Shown here one piece after another: positions 9,162 to 20,712 of a stretch of 64,000 nucleotides of DNA (the stretch's first letter is position 1; each line of letters starts with the position of its first letter). The notes beneath the pieces were generated by a model that saw nothing but the letters and a program-made list of their open reading frames with translations, had not been told where the DNA came from and searched no databases. Made by a program: the position numbers and the translations under genes. The DNA is from Thamnidium elegans (Eukaryota; Mucoromycota; Mucoromycetes; Mucorales; Mucoraceae), in NCBI GenBank assembly GCA_025201345.1, contig JAIXMG010000011.1, positions 806,001 through 870,000 of the forward strand, given 5' to 3'.

Positions 9162-11670
9162 TCATATTTCATGAGCTTTACGAAGGTCACGACTAGCTTT
9201 TATCAAGGGAATTAAGGTTTTTACATTTTCACCTCTTGTTAAGAAGGGGTGTTTAAGTAACGTGTTAGCATCCGGTCTATCATTACTTTCTACTGTTAAA
9301 GATTGTGTTAAGAAATCTTTCAGCTTATCAGATAATTCGTCAGGATGTTGTAAAGATGGTGTACCGTTAGTGGCAATCAAGTAAAGTGCTCTTAAAGGAT
9401 TCTCGTGTAAATAAGGTGGTTCTCCTTCAATCATTTCAATTACCATAATACCAAGCGACCAAATGTCAATCTTTGGCCCATACTCTTTTCTAGTTACTAC
9501 TTCAGGTGCCATCTATTTTATATTTTTTAGTATTCAGAGATATAAAATATTATGAATACACTTACCCAATAAGGTGTACCAACCATGGTCGTTCTGGACT
9601 CTGAATCATTTAATCTTGCACAAAATCCAAAATCAGCTAAATACCAAGAGAAAAGGGTTAAATAAATACGTACATATACACACACACACACACACACACA
9701 AACACTTACTTAATTTAACATGTCCATTTAAGCCAAGAAGTACATTATCAGATTTAATATCACGATGAATGATACCCAATGAGTGCAAATGGCTGATACC
9801 TTCCAATGTTTCTCTACACACAGTTGAAATTTGATTTTCAGTCATCATACTTGTAGTTACTACATCAGTCAAGGATCCACCTTCCATATATTCCATGACA
9901 ACCCATAATTCATTTATCACCAAGAACGAGTCAATAAAATTAACAATATTCTTATGCTGTGCTTCTCTCATTACTAAAATTTCATTGATAATTACTTCCT
10001 TTCTTAATTGTTGATCCAAATTCATTTGTTTAATAGCTACTGACATGTTTGTATCAACCGATTGTGCGGTATATACACCGCCCGACGCACTATTTTAGAT
10101 TTACATGAATATCCACTATATATATATATACACACACACACATAATATATAACCATTCTTACCCTTGCCCAATTTTAATCATATTTCGATATAATTTAGT
10201 TGGATCTGCATCTGTACAAATAGCTTGTAAATCAGCAATCACTTGAGCATCCTTAATCGCTTCTTTTTGTTGTCTTTGTTCTCTTCGTAATAATCTGGAT
10301 TTATCTGGTGTATTGTCTAATGCAGGATCTAAAGGAGCTGCGGATGGTGCAATGTAGACTGATGAGGTGACTCTTTTTTCTGCTTGCAATTGTGGTTTAT
10401 TTGATCGTGGTGGTGGCGTCGGACTTGATGTTAACGCAGATGATATATCTTTCTCTATCGATGGTTTCTTCATAGCATTCTTTTTAGGAATTGAAGGTTT
10501 GGTGGATAATGGTGGTTTGGGTGGTGGAATCTTACTTGACAATGACACTATTTCGGGGCGAGCTGGTATAGGTGGGGGTGATGGTGGGGTGTTCATTGAC
10601 TTTTTTTTTAAAAAAAAAGAAAAATAAATATAATAATAATTATAAAACAGGTTAGATATATATATATACTTACTGTAGTGCTGGTGGTTGGGCGGTTAGG
10701 TATTGGTGGTTTCGTTGTTTCGCTAGAATTGACAACAACCAGTTGAGGTCTGGTTCTTTGAGGTAATGGTGGAGGTGTCGATCGGCCAGATGCATAATTC
10801 CTGGGATGAACATTATCAAATTTATCCCAAACTGTATCTAGCGATTGATCTTTCGAGTCTTTATAAAATCCCAGTACATCTAAAACCGCCTAGACATTTA
10901 CAATGTTTAGTTTTTTCCCTTTTTCGAAAAACTTTTACTTTTTTTTACCTGAGGATTTTGTCTTTGTTCCTTTTTAGTAATACCACTTTGTTGTAATAAA
11001 ATATGCCATTCTCTTGGCATTCCCGTAAATTCGCCTGTCTGAGGATTAAAGCCTACATGTGTTACATGAACCATATTATATGGTGAGGATATCTTGGCTT
11101 TTCCATTTTGGTTGGTGGAAGTCGATGCAGACGGTGTAGAATTACTTTGAACTGTCCATAAATCTAAAAAAAAAAAGAGGTTAATAAAGAAAATTGAGAC
11201 TCTTCATTTTTTCAAACCAAAAAAAAAAACATACCACTAACACTACCAACTACTTTTCCGAGCATAACTTTTAGTGTCGAAGAACCGCTCTTTTGAGCAA
11301 CGATAGGAGAAGCTTGGGGCTTTTTATATTGAGTTTTTGAAGCATTAGGTCGATTTAGTGGTCTGGGAGGAGTTGTAGGAAGCGGAGGTGGTGGACCACT
11401 AATAAGAAGGGGTGGGGAAGCCGGTGGCGGTGGTGGAGGTGGAGAAGGTGAAGTTGAAGGTGTTAAATTAGGTTTATTAGAAGTCGAATTAGAGGAAGAT
11501 AAATGTTTAATCTTTACAGGTTTCGGCGGAAGTGGTGGTAATATTACAGTGTCATTACTAGTTGTTGTTGTTGATGTTGGTGGTGCTGTAGAATCGTTAT
11601 CAGACTTGCTGTTAAATAGTTTGATGTTTGCTGATACAAGGCCAAGAACTGGAGAAGTTGGTGAAGACAT
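9162..11670 (-). CDS. STE20: STE20/PAK-family protein kinase with CRIB domain
   Basis: Seven exons (11235-11670, 10949-11163, 10674-10889, 10163-10599, 9710-10089, 9566-9636, 9162-9512) give 701 residues. After a proline-rich N-terminus comes a CRIB/PBD (residues about 170-185, [15 protein letters not shown]), which binds GTP-loaded Cdc42 or Rac. The kinase domain (about 426-680) has the glycine loop GQGASGGVY, catalytic Lys455 (VAIK), HRDIK at 543-547, TDFGF (DFG Asp563) and the PAK-type activation segment MVGTPYWMAPEV. No PH domain precedes the CRIB, so it fits Ste20/Shk1 (group I PAK) better than Cla4. The polyproline stretches (PSPPPPPPP) may bind SH3 proteins such as Bem1. It should act in polarity, cytoskeleton and MAPK signalling. 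One intron contains a T9A9 tract and another a CA repeat. Confidence 0.92.
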
Positions 11671-12240
11671 TTTCTCTCCAATGACATTGTACTTCCAAAA
11701 GGAAAAAAAAAGTAATATTTAAGTTGTGACGCAAAAAGGAGCTCAAAGAAAAAATGTGTTTGTACTCCGTCAAAAGATTGATCGCTTGATTGGTTGAACT
11801 TGTGGTGTGGTGCAACTATTCATTGATGCTAGCATGACGATATCATTGTATAAACCCTCACACAAATTACATGAGTTCTGGTGCAGTTTAGTACATTGAC
11901 AGCAAATACAGCCACTTATTTAGATGACTATATTTTAGAGCCATTGTAAAAAATCAGAAAACCATCTCCATCAGCTGAAGTTACTGTATAATATGCATGA
12001 TAAAAAAAAAAATCTCGGCAATCACCACCCATCATAGGCTACACACTCAGCCAAATTCAGACGTTTTTTTAATAGCTAATTTTGGTGTTATTTTTGCCAG
12101 TAAGATTGTTGCAGTAAAGTATCCCTTCTCTGTTTTTTTAGTTCTGTGATTCAATCTTCTGAAACACCAGGCTTTCAGCCTGTAATTGTGGTAGTTAAGT
12201 CGTATAACTTGATAAAATCATCAACCTTACCAGAGTTATC
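11671..12240. other. Upstream region of the PAK gene, no gene seen
   Basis: The stretch contains the presumed promoter and 5' leader of the kinase gene and then non-coding A+T-rich DNA. No supported coding frame, RNA gene or clear repeat was found. Confidence 0.4.
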
Positions 12241-14600
12241 AAGACAATTAGAAGTCCTTTACATGGTATTGATTACAAAGACGGATCGATTAATGGAAAT
12301 CAGTAAACCTTACTTCTGTTACTGAGGAAAAACCATCAAATCACAAGACAGTTTTTGTCGCAATTGGAAGAATCAAGAAAAACCAGTCAAGAATTAAGTA
12401 ATACATGTGTCAACTTTAAACGAATGCAATGATCGATTAATGAAATTTAGCGGGAAACCTTGATCATTAAAAAGTACTATCCTCTGGCCTTTTCCTCGTA
12501 TCTTTTTATCTGATTATACTAGTAACAAGAAATCTCAAATCAAGAAACTGATGGCCAAAGTACTCGCGTGCTAGCTGAACGTTTAAACCAAGCCATTGCC
12601 AAATTCGAACAGGCTACCAAAAAGTCGCCTTTTATCTTTGTTGAGCCGAATTCAATAGTATATTACAAGTTTCAGTATAATTTGGTTGAACATTCAAACC
12701 GTATAACCACATTGGTGACCTGCTTAGAAGAAATTGAAATTAATCGTACTAATAGACGATTTTGGTTCCCTCATCTCACTATACGTAAATACTTTAGATC
12801 TACTGGTATTAAACCCAATATGGGAGTTCAAGTTTATAAATACTTTTTACGAAATGCCTCGAATATATATAACCCATCATCTATTCGTTAGTACTCAAGT
12901 AATTGAGTTTTACTTATTTCAAGTATCTCAATTCGCCTGTTCAATATCTCGAATAGCTTTTAAAAACGATACGAATGCTCTGGCTACACGGCGATTGTCC
13001 TCTTTACTCAAAACGCCTACAACTGAGCATTCAATTATACAAGGATGAGTTTTCAAAAAAGTTTATTTTATTTTACATCTTGAAATGTCGATTAATTCTT
13101 GGTACGCCACCATTTACACCACCAGTGCCAATTTATGACGTGCACCTCCAACAAATAACAGGTAAAAAACAAGTTTTTTTTTTAATTACGTATGAATACG
13201 TGAGAAAGTAAATACATCATGATGATTAAATAAATCCTTTTTATCATAGTTAAATAAATCCCTTTTTATCATGATTAAATTGACCTGTTTATTCCATCCT
13301 TTTCATTTCCTTTTTTTAACAATGAATTCATATACAAGCAAGTACCTTTTATATACTCAAATGTCTAAATGTTTCCTTATGATATGGTGGTGTCTATGCA
13401 GGAATTTCCCTAAATTGGCACTTGTGGCGTAAATGGTGGTATACCAAGAATTAACGAAAGTCAAATTGAACATAATATCAATGCTTCTATTACCAAGAAA
13501 AAAAACTTACTAAAGAGCTTGTAGCTTACCAATTTGAGTATGAAATAGGTAAAAATAAAAATAAAAACTGGAAGAAAGCTCTTCAGCCTGTACACCACCA
13601 GCTAACATTTGCGTTGATTGTGATAATGTATACCTTCAAGACTCAACCAGATCTGTTGGTTCTATTATTAAAACAAAGGCTATATATAATAGAGCTGAAT
13701 ATCATTCTGCAACGGCTGACAACAAAGCAATAGTATCCTTGGGCTTAAATTCATTTATAGATCTTAGCTTTACTTACCCTAAATCGCAGTCAATATTGCT
13801 TACAAGCCTACAATGGAAAGAGCTTAGAAAATTATACCAGCCAAAAAAATACAATGTTGATGAATACAATCAAATTTTACCAATTATTAATTCGGTCTTT
13901 GCGGCTTATAACGAAAGGAAATCCTTCAAACCAACTGGATAGATATGTATAAGCAAGTTAAGCTCTTAGGACAAAAGTAAGATCCTGAATTAAACCCAAG
14001 CTGCACGGATATCTCTTTCTGTATCTACTTCATATTACAAATATTATTATTAATTAAACGTCAACCTGATCTATTTAAAGAAGATATCGACTGTTCCGAA
14101 TGGGACTATATTGTTATTTTATGAATCTAATTTACGTCTTAAATGGTAAGACCATATTTTTTATTTAAACTTTCTTTAACCCACCTTTCTTTTAGGGGCT
14201 ATACTCATATAACACACTATGGTACTATCTCTGACGCGAGATTGAAGGCTGATATGAGAATTCTCAACGATAAAATCAATCAACGTTACAATATTGAAAA
14301 TGATGTTTCTGTTATGGAAGCATCTAAAGAACGCCCTGGTGACATGAAGCTTGTTCTTGACTGCCGTAAACTATCAATAGAAAACAAAACTATCATTGAT
14401 AGATTTATATTAAATAGTGTCAAAATTACGTCTATTGATTCTTTACAAATCTCTGGCCTTGAAGTTTTTTTCTGTTAACACTTCTCTTGCAGAACGTGGG
14501 TCGTATGTTACAACCGAGTTTAAGAAATATAAGATAGAAAATACAATCTAAAACATCGAGAAGTATATGAATTTAGCAATCGATCTTTTATGTTTCAGAG
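12241..14600 (+). pseudogene. Decayed gene(s) of a repeat-associated family of unknown function
   Basis: Several coding-like stretches follow one another on the plus strand but are broken by stops and frame changes. They include 12568-12891 (SNRITTLVTCLEEIEINR), 13040-13170 (GTPPFTPPVPIYDVHLQQ), 13739-13942 (FAAYNERKSFKPTG) and 14180-14580 (DARLKADMRILNDKINQR, SLQISGLEV, then in another frame TEFKKYKIENTI and YMNLAIDLLCFRDECVF). The last part resembles, from memory of the general pattern, a common mucoralean family of unknown function with an 'LQISGL' motif followed by a conserved C-terminal helix. I treat the block as one or two degenerated members of multiplied genes. No catalytic motif can be named. 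Confidence 0.5.
13120..13420. repeat. Dispersed repeat R2, copy 1
   Basis: About 270 bp here match 53788-54058. Landmarks are TGCACCTCCAACAAATAACA, two tandem copies of a unit around AATAAATCCCTTTTTATCAT, ATTCATATACAAGCAAGTAC and TGCAGGAATTTCC. In this copy the repeat begins inside the end of the coding relic ending PVPIYDVHLQQITG, so the repeat appears to be the 3' end plus downstream region of a multiplied gene. Confidence 0.65.
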
Positions 14601-14969
14601 ATGAATGTGTTTTTACAAATAACAAGTACGATGAACATTTGATTGCGCAAAAAAGTAAAAAAAAAAAAAAAAACAAGCAAGAGACCAATTGATGATCTCC
14701 AAGATGATGATCTAACAGTAAAGCAAGAGTCTGTTCGAAGCACAGGGACTCCCCCCAAGAACCAAAAACCTTCTCCCGGAGTCCCCAAACACCTTTGCAA
14801 AGAAGAGTGTTCATGATAGTGACGTTATTTTTAATTATAATAACTCTTTAAAATTTCATTATACCTTACAATATACCCAGTTTTTATTATATATATTCTC
14901 AATAAAGTGCTTACTGTTATTTATGATAAAGAAAAAAGTAGTACATGTGATCGTATATTAAAGAGATAA

Positions 14970-15775
14970 ATTAACATTACGGTAGTGAAGAAGTCATCAA
15001 GTCAAGACTGCGTGAAATAACGTATACGAGCTTTGTCCGTGCACGTGAAAAACCGCAAACAAAAGAGAAGTTTTCTTAACGAACAGACGAATCAATATCA
15101 TAAACCCCACTTAAGTTAGGAGGGAGTTATTCAAACAACATAAACTATCATCTTTATTTAAAGGTGTAGCTCTCAGTTTCAAATTATTACAATTTGCCTT
15201 GAACTAAAAAAATAAAAATATTGGTCTTTATTATGAAAAGCAAAACTATGGCACCGAATCAGTTCTTTAATAGAAAAAGAATGAGGTGATTGTACTAACA
15301 TAAAAATGTAATACAAGAGGGAAACGGAATCCTTTGTATCTCTACAAAGATAAGAGTTAGTATGTCATTCGTATTATTCAGCCATCTAAGTTGCCTAATA
15401 AACATCCATAACATGTAGCGAAAGATCTAAATATTACCATCGAAAAGTGATAATACCATGTACATCACACTTGACACATGAACAGCAGAAATTCATATCC
15501 TTCTACACAGGTCAGTATAGTCAAATAACAATAGAATCGGTCTTTATCCAATTAGAAAAATACTAGAAATTCCTTATACTGCCATTACTGTCCGCTAAAC
15601 TGACTCCGTAAACACCATAAAGCAGACTCAGTCATTCTGTTCAACTGGAAGCTGACCAGGCTAAAGCATGGCAAAAGAATAAAAAAGCAATAAATCATAG
15701 CTGTTGGACCGTTGAGAGGAAGAGAAAGATAAAGAGCGTCGGTTAATTCCAGTACCAATTTATGACGTAATTTTT
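14970..15775 (+). pseudogene. Further relics of the same multiplied genes
   Basis: A plus-strand frame at about 14972-15078 encodes SEEVIKSRLREITYTSFVRA and is interrupted by a stop. A second at about 15640-15720 encodes QLEADQAKAWQKNKKAINHS. Next to it lies a PVPIYDV-coding stretch (15745-15768) matching the peptide at about 13115-13140. Everything else between 14600 and 16380 looks non-coding. I regard these as fragments of the R2-linked gene family. Confidence 0.4.
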
Positions 15776-16388
15776 TTTTTTTAGCGTTGACTTTGCGGAA
15801 AGATAAAGCCAGAGATGAAAAATTATAATTTGTATCCAGATCATGAAAGAGTAATAAGTTGTTGTTTTGAACTTTATGTCAATATAAGCATATTTAATAA
15901 ATAGTTATTTATTAAAGATATTAGATCACTGTAAGAAGCAAAAAAATGAAACGTTATTTTTTATTTGGCAGTAGGTGCGGTGTGGGTGTGTTGGTGTGTA
16001 AAGAATTGACTTAGGCGATAGGACAGCTCAAAACAAGTCTTTGTTTGGCCTAGTTTAAAGAAAATGCAATTAAAATAAGGCCCTTCTCAAGCAGCCTGTA
16101 GTAATTTTACGAATATTTCTTTTCTATTATTATTATACAGAACTAATGATTTATTTTAGAAAGAGCAATGGTTTGACGCATAACCGATTTGTTTTCAAAA
16201 CTGATTGTCAACAATTAATGCCCAGTTAGATTCAGGAAAGTGACCAATTGAGAGTGTATGTATAAGGTATTAAATGTATATGTATATAATAATAATAATA
16301 ACAATAATAGGTAATGTATGGATTTGTGTGTGCGTGAGAGAGAGAGAGAAGAAATATTACAGAAATTACAGTGTGTCTTTCTTTGTTT

Positions 16389-16890
16389 TTAGTAGCAACG
16401 ACTTTTAATTGATCGAGAATCAACTGTTAAAGAAAAAGAATTATTATCAACCATATATAATTCCATTTGAGGAATTTTAGTCATTTTAGCAATATGCGTA
16501 AACGTCTTTTCAACATTATCTCTATTTTTCGCACTCGCTTCAAAGCACAGGATTTGCATTTTATCGCTGGAATGAATCTCTGCCCAAGCTCGTGCTTGTC
16601 TTCTCAATACAACTCTATCATCAACATTAATTTTATTTCCAATCATCTGTAATGGGAAATGCCTTGCTTCTTCTGTTGGTAAAGACGACTGTTTTTTTTA
16701 AAAAAAAACCTCTCTCCATCGTTCTACATAAAATAAAAATAAATACACAAATAAAGCAAAACGAATTCAAGTGTTGAAAAGATAAAAAATTATTGACATC
16801 ATGTACTAGTGCACAAGCATCCGCTCCTCGATAATAAGCAACACATGATGACTGAAACCGTTCTTGTCCATAATTTGTTTTAATCATTAC
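16389..16890 (-). pseudogene. Rab7/Ypt7-like GTPase relic lacking the P-loop
   Basis: Conserved Rab7 pieces occur in order: [19 protein letters not shown], then VHDVNN (Rab7: YDVNN), [22 protein letters not shown] (contains NKxD-type NKIN) and ILCFEASAKNRDNVE (SAK motif). The switch II Trp-Asp-Thr-Ala before GQERF is replaced by IKTNY. No exon with a GxxxxGKS/T P-loop is visible between here and 17080, where the next relic ends. A T8A9 tract (16692-16708) interrupts the frame between RWRE and [11 protein letters not shown]; as an intron it would be only about 21 bp. The C-terminus (KSRCY) lacks a normal prenylation motif. It is most likely a dead, truncated duplicate of a Rab7 gene. Confidence 0.7.
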
Positions 16891-17084
16891 ACTAAATAAA
16901 CGTGTCTTTAATAAACTAGTTGATAACTTATAACCTGGTGATTACTTAAACTACTTTTTATAATTATTATCTTTATGATTTATATTACTATTGATCTCAA
17001 AATCTATACTTCAAAGTTTATTCTCAGGAGTAGTATCTCTATCCAATAAAATTGCATTTTTTTTTCAATAGTAAGAATAAATTA

Positions 17085-18575
17085 TATTGTATAAAATAAG
17101 ATATTGTTCTGGGTCTTCAACGCCAACTCTTCAACACATTCCAAGACTTCGTCTAATTCGCTTGAAAATTGATATGAGTTTACAATATCCGGGGAACGTA
17201 TCATCATCAAGCCCATCATGGTTCTCGACAATCATTCGACTTAATCCTTCCGCAAATTTTTCTCTTAATTGAAGCGGTGACATTATATATAGAAATAAAG
17301 CTATCTTGGGAGACAATGTAGCTGAAAGTAGCTTCATAATAGAGAGTATAGATGCAAGCTATAATGGTAAAGGAGAGTGAGGTTAATTTTTAGTCGTTAT
17401 ATACATAAATTAATTATATATAACTTACATATTTTACACGCTGTTGCTACATTATTTGAGCAATATTGCGCTTCCGAGAATTATCGACGGATCGCGATTC
17501 ATACGCCATACCCAATAAAAGATCTGGCATATTATCTACCTTTTCTACTAATCAAGTATACACTTCCAACGGAAATTTACCACGTAATGGGAGCTCTAAT
17601 TCGGATAACTTTACGTAGGTATGTCCATCTGCAATTTGTCTACGAATACCTAAAGCTAGTCTTATAAATGCTTTTCTTTGACCTTCAGTAGGTTCCTTTT
17701 TTTGTTCGTATGCAAAAAGAATATCGCCAACGAATATACCGTATAGTTTACTCATATCACCTAAAGTTTTTGAAATACGTTTACGAAGTTCAGCACGACT
17801 TGTTACAGGCTTAGGTACCATAGATAAAATTTCAGAAGCACCAACATCAATTAAAACAAGGAAAATACGCTAAAAGATACAAATGTTAGCTTTTAAAACC
17901 ATTCAATTATTTAGTATAGTAAAAAAAAAATGACTTTCCGGTCACCATCTCGATAGAGTCATACGTTGGAGCACCATTTAAAACATATTGATACTCGTAA
18001 TAAATAACCTAATAACAATAATAAAAAGATAGTAATTAGTATTATGCTGTTCCAATTTCTTTTCTTTATTCACTTACTAGTAGTAATGTCACTTGTATCA
18101 TAATAATTACAACTTTTATTACTTCACCAGTAGAAAAATAATAATACAAAGGCATCGTTACAACAAACGTGGGAGCAACTAGACCATAAGGATTTCCATC
18201 AACAGTTTTCCAAACAATAATACCAAGAGCACCATATAATGCAGTTCCAGCTACTCTAAGAATAATTCTAATCAAAGAAAAAGGTGTGAATATTTTTTAT
18301 AGCTCTATTTTTTTTTAGAGAATATACTTACATAAGTGTAAACACACCAGCCATGGGAAACGTCCACACCATAAGGGTAACAGTAGCCCACTGACCACGC
18401 CTATCGAAAAACTAACCAATATTAGAAGACGACGAGTTGACAGTAGACGAATCTCTTGATATCTCCCGATCGATTTTTGTTGACGGCGACTGCTTCAATG
18501 TCATTAACAAATGCAAATTTGGATGTTTCTGGTGGTTGAAGAATACGACGATAGACCTCATAAGTCTTAAAATTG
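17085..18575 (-). pseudogene. Broken BRE4-like (brefeldin A sensitivity-related, aromatic acid exporter-like) membrane protein gene
   Basis: Conserved segments of this fungal membrane family follow in order: RRGQWATVTLMVWTFPMAG and IILRVAGTALYGALGIIVW (membrane segments, 18410-18170), YQYVLNGAPTYDSIEMVTGK, RIFLVLIDVGASEIL, the helical MVPKPVTSRAELRKRISKTL (17760-17821), DMPDLLLGMA-like sequence, LREKFAEGLSRMIVENHDGL (17200-17280), and ELDEVLECVEEL followed, in another frame, by GVEDPEQYLILYN. Lesions are direct: TGA after EVYT (17552-17554), TAG soon after (near 17445), a splice donor after VTGK reading TCATTT instead of GT, and two frame changes near the 3' end. Sequence up to about 18575 may hold a further exon remnant (LQPPETSKFAF). 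Intact members are multi-pass transporters. The gene is clearly inactive as written unless the assembly is wrong. Confidence 0.7.
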
Positions 18576-18914
18576 TAAGCACATACTTTAAATTTATTTA
18601 TTTCGAAAGGATTTTTAAAATTTAACTTGTAACATTAATGTCTAGTTGTGTAGTTGATGGTATAAATAAATAAAAAATTATGTGGTATACAATACATGGA
18701 CAAGATAAAATGTAGGAGTACGACATATTGCTATTAAAATTTTATTCCCGCACACGGTAAGAGGGACCGCAATATCAATTACAAGTGCTGTATAGGGAGT
18801 TCTACATATATATATATAATAAAGAAGAAAGGGATGAGAGAGAAAAAGTGTGAAGAATATTAATAGGAGAGAGAGTGTGTGAGATATAAAAAAGTAATTA
18901 TAATAGAGATTGAA

Positions 18915-20586
18915 TTAAGTGGTATTATTATCTTGTGGAGTTAAAGAAGTGATAGTAGTAGTGGTGGTGGTAACAAGTTTATCGTCATTAGTTTGTTTAT
19001 GGATATCATCCAGACTTCCTCTTCTAGTTTCTTCTACTACTTTGACAGATTTTGGTAAAGGAGAAGATTCTGAGCTAATTACTTTTGGTATATCAGGTTT
19101 TGGTGAATTACCAGATGTACGTAAAGTCCAAGGTAACGCTCCCATTCTATTTTATGATTGATTTACGTGAATACAAAAAAAAAAGAAAGTATAATGATTA
19201 AAATTAATTTTACCTTGCATAAAACATTTGTAACCTTAAACGCATTGCCTCATGATAAAGATCAGGGATACTTCTGTTACTATAGAGTCCTTGCCTAATG
19301 TTTCTAATTAACACATAAAATTCACAAACTGCAACTAATCTATCACGACAGAATCTATCAATACAAGCCCAATCATCAAAATAAGATATTCTAAATCTAT
19401 AAGGTAAAGAGGTACCATCATTTCTACCGCACGCTTGACAGCCATTAAATACACTCGATTGATTATTGGAACTAAATCTTTCCCACATCATTGACTTTGC
19501 ACCAGAGAATTTAAGTGGTGTATCAGTCACTGCTCTCTTGGATTGTTCTTCAGCAAAACCAGGTGGAGCTTCTTCAATAAAGCAAGTATTTAATACAATG
19601 GCTTCATTTATTTTACGAGCTGATAATCTTGAATTAGGACCAAAACGTAAACAAGCTTCGACATCTTCTTCTTGACAATACTTCATAAATTGTATTGTAT
19701 GCAACTTTTTTAATGGTACGGAAGTACCAGTTTTAACAAATTCTTGAAACTCATCCAAAATAAGAGCATCAATTTGAGCATGCTTTTGTTCATTTGTCAA
19801 TAATGTCATACGTTCAGCTAACAAGTTTGTTATATCTTTGATATGATCTGGTGTCTTCGGTACGATATTTTCGTTTGTTGTCATTTCTTCCATTCTTTTA
19901 CGAAGTTCTTTTAATTGCATTTGTTCAGCACCTAATCTTTCTTTTGTTTCTTGCAATTGATTTTCAAGATGCTTTTGAGCAATTTCCAAATTATGTTTTG
20001 CTCTCTTTTCATTAGCGACCATCCCATTGGCTTCTTCAAATAAACGCCTAGATAAATCTTCTAATTCACTTTCTACCATATCTTTAGAGTGTTGAATTTC
20101 AGCTACTCTTTCTATTTCATCGACATATTTATCGTTTAATAATTCCATATCACTCTGTAAAGCTTGAAATTGACTTGTTTTATCTTGTAATTCAGTTTGA
20201 ACGAGTTCCATACGAGTATTTAATTCATTGATCGATTTTATTTGTTCTTCAATTTTATGTTGCTCTTTTTTCAGTTGTTGTTCCAGTTCAATAATTTCTT
20301 GTTCGTATTGGTTTTTTTCTGCTAATAATTGTTCAATAATAGGGATGGGTAATTGACATAAAGAACATGTAGTAATATCGTTCGCATTTAAAATATGTTT
20401 ACAAGGACATTCGCTTGGTGAAGAAGAAGAAAGATTTTTATTCATTGGGGAAGAACAACTTGGAGACATTGGAAGAGAAGGAGGAAGTGGAATAAACTTT
20501 GCTTCGGGATTATCAATTATAGGTTTATCAATAACAGCTTGAAGACTAGAATACAGATGTTCAATGTCTTTGTTTTTAGATTCCAT
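18915..20586 (-). CDS. SEC2: Sec2/Rabin-type guanine nucleotide exchange factor for a Rab GTPase
   Basis: Two exons (19214-20586 and 18915-19146) make 534 residues. The start chosen is the ATG at 20586; an in-frame upstream ATG at 20676 would add an implausible hydrophobic leader. A cysteine motif (CPCKHIL, CSLCQLP) precedes a long parallel coiled coil (about residues 85-260) holding the Sec2 exchange signature ELEDLSRRLFEEANGMV, with NEKRAKHNLE after it. In yeast, Sec2 activates the Rab Sec4 on secretory vesicles on the way to the growing tip. A second conserved block (PYRFRISYFDDWACIDRFCR, then REL-like CEFYVLIRNIRQG) corresponds to the region found in fungal and Rabin8-type proteins downstream of the coil. 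The end is Ser/Thr-rich. The 3' neighbour AIM32-like gene ends 127 bp upstream of this start. Confidence 0.9.
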
Positions 20587-20712
20587 TTTAATAAAGTAAA
20601 TGTTTATGTGAATATATAACGACTTTTTTTTTTCTTTAGCAGCGAAAAGAAAAAAAGGCAATAACAATAACAACAAAAAAATGTTATATACGAGAAAATG
20701 GCACGTGATTTA

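Noticed and set aside
14548..14814. Minus-strand frames with Leu/Phe runs
   Set aside because: They cross a poly-A tract and overlap the better-supported plus-strand relic.
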